A stretch of 64,000 nucleotides of DNA from Megascapheus bottae (taxonomy: Eukaryota > Chordata > Mammalia > Rodentia > Geomyidae). The translations under genes and the position numbers were made by a program. The stretch is from the NCBI GenBank assembly GCA_024803745.1, contig JANJXV010000024.1, positions 19,291,927-19,355,926 of the forward strand, in the 5' to 3' direction. The notes under the pieces are model-generated. The model did not search any database, was not told the origin of the DNA, and worked only from the letters and a program-made list of their open reading frames with translations. Positions 21,787 through 35,854 of this stretch are shown here, piece after piece; the first letter of the stretch is position 1; the number at the start of each line of letters is the position of its first letter.

Positions 21787-22868
21787 GTTAGTTGATAGGA
21801 ACTAGAAATGTGATTCTAAGAGTCAGGAACAAGAATTAAAAGTAGAAGTTATTAGAGTGGAATGTGGTGCTTGTTGTAGAAACGGAACAGTTATAGACAA
21901 TGAAGGTTCTAGGGTGTGGCTGTGGAGTGTGTATGTAAAGTTAGGTCTCTATGGTAAGTCATTGGACTTGTAAGTCTTCCAGGATGATAAAGACTTAGTA
22001 GGAGCAGGAGAGCAGCAATGAACCAGGATCCAAATTCTTCAATATATAAAGGTAATCTAAGCAGACAACATTTTCTGTCTATATAAAGGGACACTATAAA
22101 TGACCATTCCTGGCTAGCAAGCACAAACCAGGTTGTCCAGAACAAACCAAAGATACATAGCCTATCCATGCCCAGATGGCATGACCATCAAGACAGACGC
22201 AGGGAGCTGTGAAGATACATTGGCCATCTACATGTAGTCTTACTGTGTTTAAACTTGGCCTTTTATCACTTGACAAGTACAAGAGAGGAAAAATTTAAAG
22301 AAGGAAAGTTTTTTGTTTTTGTTTTTTGGCTGACTGATTCATAGGCAGGTTTTAGTCCAAGAGCCTGGTTAGGCAGAACGTAGTGGCAAAAGAGGTGGAG
22401 AGGCAAAAAGTTGGTCACCTCTTGGTAGCCAGGTAGCAAAGAGAAAAAGGAGAAAAAGGGGTAAGGAACAAGATACATCTTTCAAAGGCATGCCCCAGAG
22501 ATGTATTTCCTCCTGCTTCCTGGAAGTGTATTGAGCTGTAATCTTATCAATGGACAATCCACTGATTAGGCAAAAGCTTTCATGATAAGTGCTTTTGTAG
22601 ATGCCTTATATTGAAGTTGTAGCAGTTGTTAATTTTGTTCCTACCCTTTTTTAATTCTATACTTTTATGGCCTTTTTCCCCTTTTCCTTTTTGAATTGGT
22701 TAGATGATAGGTTCTGTTTTGTTTTTAGATACATTTATTGTGTTTTTATACTTTCTAGTTTATTGATCTTATATTCCTCTTAGGTTACCTTAGTTTTATT
22801 TTAAAGTTGTTATCAGTTGAGATATATACTTTTCCTTTCTCTTAGAATAAGTGCTTAAAGATAGAATT
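21787..22868. other. Intron 3 stretch; possible old interspersed repeat near 22380-22570
   Basis: The segment with caaaggcatgccccagag then tatttcctcctgcttcc looks like an ancient mammalian interspersed repeat that I cannot place. The rest is unassigned. Confidence 0.3.
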
Positions 22869-22870
22869 AT

Positions 22871-23105
22871 GGGCTGGGTGCGGTGGCTCATACCTGTAAT
22901 CCCAGATATCCAAGAGGCTGAGATCTGAGGATCTGTGTTCAAAGCCTGCCTGGGCACTAAAGAACATGAGACTCTTATCTCCAATTAATACTGGAAAACA
23001 GAAGTGGGGCTGTGGCTCAAGGGTAGGGTCCTTGAGCTGGAGAGCTCAAGGACAGCACCAAGGACAGAGTTCAAGCCCCATGACCCATCAAAAAAAAAAA
23101 AAAAG
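22871..23105 (+). repeat. B1-like/Geo composite SINE, forward, with target duplication
   Basis: gggctgggtgcggtggctc start; Geo half ends catgacccatc then poly-A. Duplication aagatagaattat (22858-22870) and aagatggaattat (23106-23118). Confidence 0.92.
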
Positions 23106-23310
23106 AAGATGGAATTATGATTTACTACTATGTTTCTGTTGTTTTAAAAATACTCTGAATTTTTAGGAACCATGTAAATTGAGATTTACTATTTTTTCTT
23201 TTTACTTTTCGAATTTTATAGTTTTGCAAAGGATTCTGATATATATTAAATACTAAGAATAATTTGCTGAATGGTTTCATTCAGGAATTCTTCAAAAGAA
23301 TAATTTACTA

Positions 23311-23489
23311 GCCGGGAGTTTGGCCTAGCATGCACAAAGACCCAAGTTCGATTCCTCAGTACCACATACATAGAAAACAGCCAAAAGTGGTTCCTGAGGC
23401 TCAAGTGGTAGAGCTCTAGCCTTGAGGAAGTCCAAGGAGAGTGCTCAGGCCCTGAGCTCAACCTCAGGACTGGCAAAAAAAAAAAAAAT
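23311..23489 (+). repeat. IDL-Geo SINE, forward, internal deletion, with target duplication
   Basis: The ID-like half jumps from agtttggcctag to catgcacaaag, losing about 20 bases after box A. The Geo half is complete. Duplication aataatttac at 23299-23308 and 23490-23499. Confidence 0.9.
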
Positions 23490-23509
23490 AATAATTTACC
23501 AGTGCTTGA

Positions 23510-24165
23510 ATTTTACTCATTTTACCTTAAACTTTATAGTTTAATTGTATTATGATCAGAAAATATGAATATTAATGCCTTGTTGCCGGTACAAATGTAA
23601 GGTTTATGTAAAGACTAAAAACCATATGAAAATAAGTTTTAGAAAAATCAGGGACTTAAAAGGAAACTAAAATACCTATGAGGAAGAAAAACCATTTTTA
23701 TAAGAAAAGAGCCTTTCTAGATACTATTTCTTAAAATTTAAAGCTATAAAATACATTTTTGAAAAAATATATGCTAAGTCAAATCAAACTTGGAAAAATA
23801 TTTCTAAAAACTTGACAACTTGTCAAATGTGTGTACAAGTCATTAAGACAATAGGACAAAGAATGTAAAACAGTTTGGACAGAAACGAGAGATTAGAAGG
23901 AGGTAATTCTTAAAGGGAATACAAATGACTGATGCCTGAAACATCTTCCAGTTTCAGTTGTTCAGTTACTACCTTAAATGGTCAAGTCTGTGTGTATGTG
24001 TATCTTTGTCTTTGCCTACCTGTCCTGCCCTCATGCTTATCAATTGGCATATCAATTGGGAATATTTCCTGCCAATAAGTATAGACTGTTATTTGGATAA
24101 TTTAGTTCCTGTTTAAGTTTTTTTTGTTATCTAATAATTTTACCACTAAGTATCTTATTTTAAAA
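23510..24165. other. Intron 3 AT-rich stretch, unassigned
   Basis: No recognisable exon or repeat. Confidence 0.4.
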
Positions 24166-24171
24166 AGCATA

Positions 24172-24402
24172 GGCCAAGTGCTAGGGGCTCACACCAATAA
24201 TTCCAGCTGCTCAGGAGGCTGAGATCTGAGGATGTGTAGGCAAGCCCCAGCAGAAAAGTCCCAGTGAGGTTCTTATCTCCAGTTAATCACTCAAAAATTA
24301 GAAGTGGAACCATGGCTCAAAGTAGTAGAACAGTAGCCCCGAGCAACAGAACTCAGCGATAGTGCCCAGGCTCTGATTTCAAGCCCCATAACAAAAATAA
24401 AA
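24172..24402 (+). repeat. B1-like/Geo composite SINE, forward
   Basis: ggccaagtgctaggggctca, then caggaggctgagatctgagg, then ccatggctcaaagtagtag, then gcccaggctctgatttcaag. Confidence 0.82.
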
Positions 24403-24479
24403 ATATAAAAACCCACTGTCCACTAGTAGGTTCTTATAGGTGCTTTACATATTTGATGGCCTGTTATGTAGTTTAAGAA

Positions 24480-24562
24480 TGACCAGGAGGCTGAGGCCAG
24501 AAGATAACTTGATCCAGGCTATCCTAGGCTATTCACTGAAATCCTGTCTAAAAAAATTGAAT
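24480..24562 (+). repeat. B1-like SINE fragment, forward
   Basis: ccaggaggctgaggccag, then gatccaggctatcc, then ctgtctaaaaa. Confidence 0.55.
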
Positions 24563-25095
24563 AGATAAAAATGAGATCGTTGACTGTACTAACACAGAAA
24601 GATATCTAAGGTAGTTAAATGAGAAAAGCATCATACCAAACAATATGTGCAGTGCCATTTTGTATTTCATAAAACAGAACACTGTAGTATATATACTACA
24701 TGTGATCCTATACACAGAAGATCAACCATAGGAACATATACCAGGTTATTAGTTAGTATAGTTACCTCTGAAGATGAAATTACTTCTGAAATGTTTGGAT
24801 ATTACCTTTTAATTACTGGTGAAATTATTGGTGTTTTCTATGCAGTCAGTCATTTTTGTTGTTTGTATTTTGCTTTGTCCCTTAAACATTATAAGCATTT
24901 CTCAGGTTTATCATGTACTGGAAAACTAGTGAAAAGTCACAGAGGTAACTATTGATTAAAAGTGAACATGGAAATACTTCTCTCTTAATGGTATACTGTT
25001 ACAGCTTTTATAATAACAAAAAAAATGATTGGTAAACCACTACTATTAGACATTTTTATTAGGTGTTTTAAAGTTTTTCCTTTTACATTTTGGAT
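24563..25095. other. Intron 3 stretch with a 102-codon chance open frame
   Basis: An open frame at 24647-24955 has no family resemblance, no splice-site context and ordinary intron composition. I see no feature here. Confidence 0.45.
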
Positions 25096-25112
25096 AGAAA
25101 ACATCTAGTTAG

Positions 25113-25345
25113 GCTGGGTGCCTGGCTCACGCCTTGTAATCCTAGCTACTCAGGAGGCTGAGATCTGAAGATCAAGGTTCAAAGCCAGCCTAAAGTCCAT
25201 GAGAGTTCTTATTTCCAGTTAACCACCAGAAAACCAAAAGTGGTGCTGTGGCTCAAGAGGTAGGTCTGTAGCCTTGAGCTGAAGAGCTCAGGGACAGTGC
25301 CCAGGCCCAGAGTTCAAGCCCCACAATCAAAAAAAAAGAAGAAAG
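25113..25345 (+). repeat. B1-like/Geo composite SINE, forward, with target duplication
   Basis: gctgggtgcctggctcacg start, full Geo half, A-rich tail. Duplication agaaaacatctagttag (25096-25112) and agaaaacatctaattag (25346-25362), 16 of 17. Confidence 0.93.
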
Positions 25346-25547
25346 AGAAAACATCTAATTAGTTTGTACTTACCAAGACTATCTTTCACAAGACTTTCTA
25401 AGTCCATAAAAGATCTTTTAATTACACTCTTTGAATTTCAATTTGAATTTTTTATCTTAGAAATCAAAAAACTCATTTTTAATGAAAATACAACTTAGTG
25501 ATAATTAGCAGTATAGATGCAACTTCATAGTTCTTTTATATCTGTAA

Positions 25548-26337
<790 letters not shown>

Positions 26338-26528
26338 GGGCTAGGAGTTTGGCCTAGTGGTAGCACGCTTGCCTACCATGCATAAAGACCCGGCTTTGAT
26401 TCTGCAGTACCACATACACAGAAAAAACTGGAAGTGGTGCTGTGGCTCAAGTGGCAGACCTCTAGCCTTGAGAAAGCCCAAGGAGAGTGCTCAGGTCCTG
26501 AGTTCAAGCTCCAGGACTGACAAAAAGA
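26338..26528 (+). repeat. IDL-Geo SINE, forward
   Basis: gggctaggagtttggcctag, then gattctgcagtaccacat, then tgtggctcaagtggcag, then gagttcaagctccagg. Confidence 0.9.
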
Positions 26529-26558
26529 AATAGAATAACAACGAGAAAACTACTTTTC

Positions 26559-26742
26559 TTGGGCTGGGAGATTGGCCTAGTGATAGAGTGCTTGCCTGGG
26601 TTCAATTCCTTGGTACCACATACCATAGAAAAAAAAAGCTTGGAGTGGTGCTGAGACTCAAGTGCTAGAACTCTGGCCTTGAGACAGTTCTAGGACAGTA
26701 CTCAGGCCCTGAGCTTAAGCCCAGGACTGACAAAAAAAAAAA
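26559..26742 (+). repeat. IDL-Geo SINE, forward, internal deletion
   Basis: gggctgggagattggcctag. It skips from cttgcc to tgggttcaattcc, losing the catgcatgaag segment, then a complete Geo half. Confidence 0.88.
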
Positions 26743-26939
26743 TACTTATCTTTCATGAAGCCAATCACAATTTTCATACCCAAAACTTAGAAGCAGTGGA
26801 AGTAGAAAATTATAACCTAGTTTCATCCTTGAAAAAAATGTAAAAATTCTAAGAAATGTAAAAGTATCCAAAGATAATTTTCGGACCACCACAACCAAAT
26901 TGGCCTTATTTTAGAAATAGAGAATTCATTTAATATTTC

Positions 26940-27215
26940 CAAGTTGGGGGTGGTAGGGGAGGTGGGAAGGAGAGCCTCAGCAAGTCCAGCCCACTAGCCC
27001 ACGGGACGGTCTTGCTTGTTTCATACAAGCCATCCACAATCTGACAAATTGCCTAAAGTAGGGAAAAATGGCCAGGGGTAACAGGAAGCAGCAGTCCAGA
27101 ACAACAGGCTTTGGGGTCCTGCTGCTCATTGTACTGAGAAGTATTTACTTTCTCTTCACTAAATAAATTCTTGTTGACTTACTTTAACTGCACTTTCTGT
27201 TCATGTAGCAGTCAG
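26940..27215 (+). mobile_element. Possible LTR fragment
   Basis: A G+C-richer patch ends in actaaataaattcttgttg, which resembles an LTR poly-A signal and R region. No clear TG/CA ends or target duplication were found. Low confidence. Confidence 0.3.
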
Positions 27216-27239
27216 GCATATTCAAAATAATAAATTTCA

Positions 27240-27440
27240 GCTGAGCACTAGTGCCTCACACCTGTAATCCTAGTTACTAAGTAAATCTAAGGAAGCTGAG
27301 ATCTGAGGATCACAGTTCAAAGCCAGACCGGGCAGCAAAGTATGTGAGACTGTTAATCTTCAATTAAAAAACAAACAAACAAACAAAAAACAGAAGTAGA
27401 GCTGTGACTCTGAGGTAGAGCAAAGAACTCAAGAACATCA
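27240..27440 (+). repeat. B1-like/Geo composite SINE, forward, truncated Geo half
   Basis: gctgagcactagtgcctcac, then gaagctgagatctgagg, an (AAAC)n insertion, then gagctgtgactctgagg. Confidence 0.78.
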
Positions 27441-27507
27441 TAATTAATAGTGTAATATGGAGTTTTTTACATTGCAATTTGGAGCAGCAAGAGAATGACC
27501 ATTTTAA

Positions 27508-27714
27508 GCCAGGTGTGGTGGCTCACCCCTGTAATCCTAGCTACTCAGGAGGCTGAGATCCGAGGATCAAGGTTCAAAGCCAGCCCGGCACAAAAGAACC
27601 TGAGACTCCTATCTCCAGTTAACCTCTAGAAAATAGGAAGTAGGGTTTGGCTTAAGGGTAGGGCAGTAACCTTGACCTGAAGAGCTCAGAGACAGCACCC
27701 AGGTTGAAAAAAAA
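27508..27714 (+). repeat. B1-like/Geo composite SINE, forward
   Basis: agccaggtgtggtggctcac, then caggaggctgagatccgagg, then ggtttggcttaagggtagg, then poly-A. Confidence 0.9.
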
Positions 27715-28290
<576 letters not shown>

Positions 28291-28497
28291 TAAATGTATA
28301 TGGATGCTATTACATATAATGTAGGCACTTTTAGAAGAGAGTATTTTTCTTGACTGTTAAGTATGTAGTGAGTTATCAGATGTCTCTAACAATATATGGT
28401 AACAAGAATTTTTTTTCATTTGCTGTTTTCAGTGTGGTTTATTATTGTGTTCACATCCATATTTTTGTGCTATTTTTATTTTCTTTTTTTACTTTTT

Positions 28498-28625
28498 TTT
28501 ATTTGATATTTTTTTAATTTATTGTACAGAGGGGCAACAGTTGTATTCGCCAGATAGAAGGTGCATTATTTCTTACACCTTCTCATGTTTTTGTCCCCAT
28601 TTCCCTCCCCCCACTGTAACTAGGT
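28498..28625 (-). mobile_element. L1 3'-end fragment, minus strand
   Basis: The complement carries the same 3'UTR end as the L1 at 3182-3871: G-rich run, aaatgggga, acatgagaa, then aatgcaccttctatctgg and an A/T-rich tail. Confidence 0.8.
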
Positions 28626-28655
28626 TTTCTAATTTTAAAGAGACATCAAGGTTTA

Positions 28656-28855
28656 GAGTCTGGGAGTTTGGCCTAGTGGTAGAGTGGTTGCCTAGCATGC
28701 ACAAAACCCTGGGTTCAATTCCTTGGTACCACATACACATTAAAAGCCAGAAGTGGTACTGTGGCTCAAGAGTACTAAGCCTTGAGCTGAATTGCTCAGG
28801 TACAGCTCCAAGCCCAGAGTTCAAGCTCTACTACTGACAAAAAAGAAAAAAGGGG
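28656..28855 (+). repeat. IDL-Geo SINE, forward
   Basis: ctgggagtttggcctagtgg, then ggttcaattccttggtacc, then actgtggctcaagagtac, with a diverged Geo end. Confidence 0.87.
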
Positions 28856-29478
28856 GGAAAAAAACCTAAGATTTAAAGAAAAACCGAACCATTTTTGCCA
28901 ATTGCTTGCTCATCAAGGGGTGAAATGTTTAGAACCCTGGAAATAGGACTGTATGACTTGACATACCTTTTATTCTTTATGTGACAGAATGCATAACCTG
29001 TTGCTAGTAACTACTTGCTATGCCTTTCTCCTCCCCAAAAGAAAATCAACTCTCCCAAACTCACATCTCAGAATTCAGCAATGGAGGAGAGTTGTCTAAA
29101 GCTCATTTTTTAGTTGTGCAGTAGCACATTCTCTTTATTGTTTTACATTTAAAAGTAACATGCCATTGCTTAAGTAGGTCAAGAAATGCCTTTCAGAAAT
29201 AGCCTGAACAAGAGATGTGATAGGAACCATGAATGTTGTTCATGGAGAAAGCTGTCCATCCTTGAGGTTCATCTTGCCACCATAGTCTGTTCTTACCATT
29301 TGGCTACATCCTGAGCAGTGGTGAACTGGGGTATTTTTTAGGAAATTTTCCCAATTGATTTCCTTAGATTGTTAAATATGAATTTACCTTTTATTGCCAT
29401 CCCTAGTATTAGGATTTTTGCATAAGTATCATATAGCTTAACTTGTGTAATGGTGATTATATGTTGTCATTCTGGGGG
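28856..29478. other. Intron 5 stretch, unassigned
   Basis: No recognisable repeat, exon or RNA gene. Confidence 0.4.
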
Positions 29479-29708
29479 GCTGGGGGGGCGGTCGTGGGTC
29501 TTGAACTCTGGGCCTGGGTTCTGTCCCTCAGCTCTTCAGCTCAAGGGCTAGCGCCCTACCCCTAGAGCCACAGCCCCTTTGCTAGTGATTAATTGGAGAT
29601 AAGAGTATCACAGGACCTTTTACTGCCCAGGGTGGCTTTGAACCACAGTCTACAGATCTCAACCTCCTTAGTAGCTTGGATTACGGGCATGAGTCACCTC
29701 GCCCAGCT
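29479..29708 (-). repeat. B1-like/Geo composite SINE, reverse
   Basis: A G-rich start replaces poly-T, then gggtcttgaactctgggcc, gattaattggagataagag and ggcatgagtcacctcgccc. Confidence 0.87.
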
Positions 29709-29875
29709 TACTTTTAATTTTTCTTAACTAGCTTGTTCGCATCTTGTTTTTTTTTTTTTTAATTTCTCTTTTCACGTAATAGCTAAAATTAACCAAATAC
29801 TATTACCATATTCTAACCAGAATGGATGTCTTGCCAAACAGATAATAAATGGATTTAAAAATTTTTGAATCTGAG

Positions 29876-30102
29876 GGGGCTGGGAGTTTGGCCTAGTGGT
29901 TAAAGTGCTTGCCTAGCATGCATGAAGACCCAGGTTCGATTCCTTGGTACCACATACATAGACAAAAGCTGGAAATGGTGCTGAGGCTCAAGTGGTAGAG
30001 TGCTAGCCTTGAGAAAGTCCAAGGACAGGGCTCAGGCCCTGAGCTCAAGCCCAGGACTGGCAAAAATAAATAAATAAATAAAAAATAAAAATAAAATAAA
30101 AC
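29876..30102 (+). repeat. IDL-Geo SINE, forward, with perfect target duplication
   Basis: ggggctgggagtttggccta to ggactggcaaaaa with a (TAAA)n tail. The duplication tttttgaatctgag lies at 29862-29875 and 30103-30116. Confidence 0.95.
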
Positions 30103-30329
30103 TTTTTGAATCTGAGTAATTGAAAACTTGTAATAAATACTTGTTAAACAAGTGAGAGATAATTGCAGTCCTTTATGAAAGAAACTCTCTCAACTCTACC
30201 ACTGTGGTATGGTGTTGGGAGCCAGAGTGGAATCAAACTGTACCTTGATTTGCATCAGACAATGGCTTTATTGTCTTATTGTTTTCTGGCCTTATTCTGT
30301 TTAAATGACCTGAGATTTACCATATGAAT

Positions 30330-30570
30330 GTAACACTTGGAAGTTCCCGGGGTCTCAAGGAGGGAAGAGGCTGGAGTGGAAAATAAACGCGGCAGTCTCG
30401 GGAGTTTTTTCCTGGACTGCAGACATCCCGGACCCGGTGTGTCTGTCTCTCTCCTATTTATTCCTAGTCCTTGCCCCCTATTTCAGGAACCCCAATCTGC
30501 GAACCCTGGTTTGCTGCCTGCTGGCCCCGGCAGTATGGGATGTGGTGCAAGGTTCACATTTTCTTTTAAC
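30330..30570 (+). mobile_element. G+C-rich CpG-bearing patch, LTR-like
   Basis: In AT-rich surroundings this patch has several CpGs, ggaaaataaacgcggcagtc (poly-A-signal-like), then ctctctcctatttattcc. This recalls an R-U5 region of a retroviral LTR. Ends and family were not identified. The open frame at 30337-30576 is not recognised as a protein. Confidence 0.35.
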
Positions 30571-30581
30571 GTATAGATAGG

Positions 30582-30793
30582 GGCCGGGAGTTTGGCCTAG
30601 TGGTTGAAGTGCTTGCCTAGCATGCACAAAGACCGGGGTTCGATTCCTTGGTACCACATATATAGAAAAGGCTGGAAGTGGTGCTGAGGCTCAAGTGGCA
30701 GAGCTCTAGCCTTGAGAAAGTCCAAGGACAGTGCTCAGGCCCTGAGCTCAAGACCAGGACTGGCAAAAAAAAAAAAAAAAAAAAAAAAAACCA
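30582..30793 (+). repeat. IDL-Geo SINE, forward, with target duplication
   Basis: ggccgggagtttggcctagt to ccaggactggc plus about 26 As. Duplication tatagatagg at 30572-30581 and 30794-30803. The left half is close to consensus, so it is young. Confidence 0.95.
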
Positions 30794-30803
30794 TATAGAT
30801 AGG

Positions 30804-30960
30804 TATTCTTTCCAACATCATTTGTTGGAAAGATGGTTTATGTATTGGGTTGCCTTGGGGCCTTCATAGAAACTGTGTTCACTGTGTAATTGTTCACTGG
30901 ACAATGCATATATTCTGTTGTGTTTTTCCTTTGGCCTATACCGCCACTCCTGAGATCACT
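30804..30960 (-). mobile_element. Possible old L1 3' fragment, antisense
   Basis: ccaacatcatttgttggaaa then gggttgccttggggcctt resembles part of the complement of an ancient L1 3' region. Confidence 0.4.
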
Positions 30961-31111
30961 GCAGCTTCTTACATAGTAACTCACAATTAGATCATGTTAG
31001 TTCTTCATATTTGTCACTTTTTGTGTAGCTTATGCAATTGTTTTGTTTTATAAAGTAATAGGATTATACTGTTAGATTGGGTTTTTGAATTGTGATAAAA
31101 ATGTAAAGAAC

Positions 31112-31320
31112 CAGGCCAGAGTTTGGCTTAGTGGTAGAGTGCTTGCCTGGTGTGCATGAAGACCCCGGTTCAATTCCTCATCAATTCCTCAGTACTACAT
31201 ACATAGAAAAGAGCCACATGTGGTGCTGTGGTTCAAGTGGTACAGCTCTAACCTTGAGAAAGCCCAAAGAACAGTGCTCATGCGCTGAGTTCAAGTCCCA
31301 GGACTGGCAAAAAAAAAAAT
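31112..31320 (+). repeat. IDL-Geo SINE, forward, with duplicated B-box segment
   Basis: cagagtttggcttagtggta, then tcaattcctca occurs twice in tandem at 31170-31192, then Geo half and poly-A. Confidence 0.88.
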
Positions 31321-31351
31321 TTTTTTTAAGAATCTCTTAGATGCTAATCGC

Positions 31352-31424
31352 TTCTTTTTGAGGGTGGAAATTGAACCAACGACCACACATGTTAAGCAAA
31401 CACTCCACCACTGAGTTGCATCAG
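31352..31424 (-). repeat. ID-like SINE monomer, reverse
   Basis: ggaaattgaaccaacgacc then caaacactccaccactgag. Confidence 0.6.
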
Positions 31425-33168
<1,744 letters not shown>

Positions 33169-33169
33169 A

Positions 33170-33380
33170 AAGGCTGCCAGCGAGGTGGTTTCTAGCTATT
33201 CAGGAGGCTGAGATTAGGATCATAGTTCAAAGCCAGCCCAGGCATTAAAATTCAGGAGAATCTTATCTCTAATTAGTCACCAGAAAACCAGAAGTGGCTC
33301 TGTGGCTCAAGGGGTAAGGTTGGCCGTAAGCTGAAGAGCTCAGGGAAAGCCCCACAACTGACCCCCCCCCCCAAAAAAAA
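33170..33380 (+). repeat. B1-like/Geo composite SINE, forward, with C-run tail
   Basis: ggctgccagcgaggtggttt, then caggaggctgagattagg, then tgtggctcaaggggtaagg. The tail starts with 11 Cs before the As. Confidence 0.82.
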
Positions 33381-33996
33381 CATTGTTTGACTTAAGGTAA
33401 TATAAGGTTGTAATATAAGGTTGCACGTTTTGACATGGTACAAGTCAGTTTATAAATACTCTATTAATATGCTGATACAGGAGGAATTTAATCAAGAATT
33501 AATTTAAAATGAGAAAAGACTAAATGAATCCTAGTTTTTGTAGAATTGAGTGAAAATAAGACATCTTTTTGTTTCATAATTGACCAAATTAATAAGAACT
33601 TTCTCAGAAATGTAGTCCCATGTCTTAATTAGCCATACAAGAAATATATTTTAAATATCGATGAAAAAAAATACTTTCAACAGAAGGAATGAGACCTGCT
33701 TAAAGTAACTATGTTATTAAAGTTCTGCAGGATTTTTGTATTGTTCCATTTGCCAGAAGAGACACATAAAAAAGAATTTGAAGCTCTTCTTAACAAATGT
33801 TACTTTGTTTTGCTTCCCTAGAAATTATTAATGCCTATACTCTCTTAGCTATGTTTTCTAACATTATATCAGAATCACTTGAAGAACTCTAAAAATAGAT
33901 AAATAAAACTTAAGTAGATAGACTTGGCTATTAGTGTTATTTTTAGTTTACTGGGACTATGATTTTCAGTGCACCTCTGTAATGTGCCTTTTTTTC
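33381..33996. other. Intron 6 stretch, unassigned
   Basis: AT-rich, no recognised feature. Confidence 0.4.
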
Positions 33997-34005
33997 TTCT
34001 TTTCC

Positions 34006-34257
34006 TTTTTTTTTTTTTTTTTTTTTGTGGGTCATGAGGCTTGAACTCTGGCCTGGGCGCTGTCCCTGAGCTCTTCAACTCAAGGCTACCAACCTACGTG
34101 TGTACCCTTGAGCCAAGCCCCACTTCTCATTTTCTAGAGGTTAATTGCAGGTAAGAGTCTCAGGTCCTTTTGTGCTTGGGTTGGCTTTGAACCTTGATCC
34201 TCAGATCTCAGCCTCCTGAGTAGCTAGGATTACAGGCGTGAGCCACTGCGCCCGGCT
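34006..34257 (-). repeat. B1-like/Geo composite SINE, reverse, full length
   Basis: Poly-T, gtgggtcatgaggcttgaac, ttctagaggttaattgcagg, gatctcagcctcctgagtag, gagccactgcgcccggc. Its right-half junction resembles the copy at 1815-2041, suggesting one subfamily. Confidence 0.93.
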
Positions 34258-34956
34258 CAAAATTTTCTTTTAAAGCAAATATAATTTTATTTCTTAAGGC
34301 TCCAGAAGTTGTTACCTTAGAGAAGAAAAACTCTAGTTTCTGATTCTCAGTTTCCAACCTTGTAAAAGACAGCAGATTTCTATTTCAAAAAAACACTTAG
34401 ATTCACAGACATAAGGAATGGCATGATTGTTAAATTAACTTCCCCCTGAACTTAGAAGCATTCATTGATTGTTTTCAGTTCCTTAAAATGGCTAATAGAA
34501 TTTAATTCATAAGTATTTTCCAGATTTGGAACTGATTGAGATAGACATTTAGATTCACTCTTAAAAAAAGATAAATCTATTTTGGAATACAGCCCTTATA
34601 CTTCTATTAATTTTTTTAAAATTTGGCTGAGCCAGTAGAAAGCCATAATCCTTTTCCCTTTGTCAAATAAAGGATAAAGTTCTTGAGTAGCAACCTTTAA
34701 AATAACACAGATGGATTCCACTTTTCACAGCTCCATTTGGTACATCTGTTTTATTTGCAAATATCAAATTTAATATAGAGAATCCATAGCTTTATCCAGT
34801 TTGTATTTAGCAAGATGCATAAACCAAGACCCAAGGTCCCGAATATGTAAAACCAAAACCAAGGGCTAAAGACAGGAGATGATATTTGGAGAGTAGACTT
34901 TTTGTTATACTAAAAGGGATCCTTCATACTAAAGGAAAACACTTAAGGATTTTGTT
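34258..34956. other. Intron 6 stretch, unassigned
   Basis: AT-rich with no recognised feature. Confidence 0.4.
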
Positions 34957-35164
34957 GTCTTGGTCAGTTGAAGGGCTTAAACTCGGAGTCTGGGCGCTCA
35001 CAGGGTTTGAGCACTGTCCCTAAGCTCTTTTGCTCAAGGTTAGCACTTTACCACTTCTCATTTTGAGTGATTAATTGTAGATAAAGTGTCTCACGGGGAC
35101 TTTTCTGACTGGGCTGGCTTTGATCCTAGCTAGGATTACAAGTATGAGCCAGTGGTGGCCAGCT
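34957..35164 (-). repeat. B1-like/Geo composite SINE, reverse, with deletions
   Basis: cagttgaagggcttaaactc, then gctcaaggttagcactttac, then gattaattgtagataaag, then gatcctagctaggattaca. Confidence 0.78.
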
Positions 35165-35269
35165 TAAGATCACTTTTGACCACTGTTACTTGAGCTCATA
35201 GTCCATGTGATGACCAACTTAGTGACCTGAAAATGACCAATGAATGTTGTATTCAAAGACTAATCTAGA

Positions 35270-35366
35270 GGGGACCAAGTCATGAGAAAGGGTATATGTT
35301 TGTGAAGTAATGCACCTTCTATCTGGTGAATATAATGTAACCCTTCTATTAATTACAATTTTAAAA
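35270..35366 (+). mobile_element. Very short L1 3' end inserted next to exon 7
   Basis: About 97 bases: ccaagtcatgagaaagggta, then taatgcaccttctatctgg, then an A-rich tail, the same end as the L1 at 3182-3871. The target duplication is aaagactaatctaga (35255-35269) and aaagactaatgtaga (35367-35381), 14 of 15. The insertion sits about 37 bases from the exon 7 acceptor. Confidence 0.88.
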
Positions 35367-35370
35367 AAAG

Positions 35371-35376
35371 ACTAAT
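35371..35376 (+). promoter_or_regulatory. Candidate branch point of intron 6, inside an L1 target duplication
   Basis: ACTAAT fits the yTnAy branch consensus, with the branch A at 35375, 29 bases before exon 7. The same motif occurs at 35259-35264 in the other copy of the target duplication of the L1 tail at 35270-35366. Its role is inferred from motif and distance. Confidence 0.5.
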
Positions 35377-35403
35377 GTAGAAACTGTTTTCTTCCTTTTT
35401 TAG

Positions 35404-35556
<153 letters not shown>

Positions 35557-35632
35557 TGAAGTTTAGTGCTTAGATTCTATAAATAGACTTGCAAAGTTAC
35601 TAAGATGCTTAAAATTAAGAAATGAGCAGGGA

Positions 35633-35760
35633 TCAGGGCACAGTGGCGCATACCTCTAGCCTTTGCAACTTAAAAAGACTTTAGGAGGGATAGCACTTGA
35701 GCTCAAGAGTTCACGGCCAGCGTGGGTAACATAGCAAGATTCTGTCTCACAAAACACAAA
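35633..35760 (+). repeat. B1/Alu-like monomer, forward
   Basis: cagggcacagtggcgcatac, then ttgagctcaagagttcacgg, then ctgtctcacaaaa. Confidence 0.65.
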
Positions 35761-35854
35761 AGCAAAAGCAAAAAATCTCACAAGTGGCTATTTGTTCGTT
35801 TTGTTTAACATTTTTTAAAATCTATTCCAAATTGTAATTGATCAAAATATTACT

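Noticed and set aside
24647..24955. 102-codon open frame in intron 3
   Set aside because: No family resemblance and AT-rich intron composition; treated as chance.
29876..29960. tRNA gene candidates in the ID-like SINE halves (box A and box B present)
   Set aside because: They lack a foldable acceptor stem and are followed by Geo halves and poly-A; they are SINEs.
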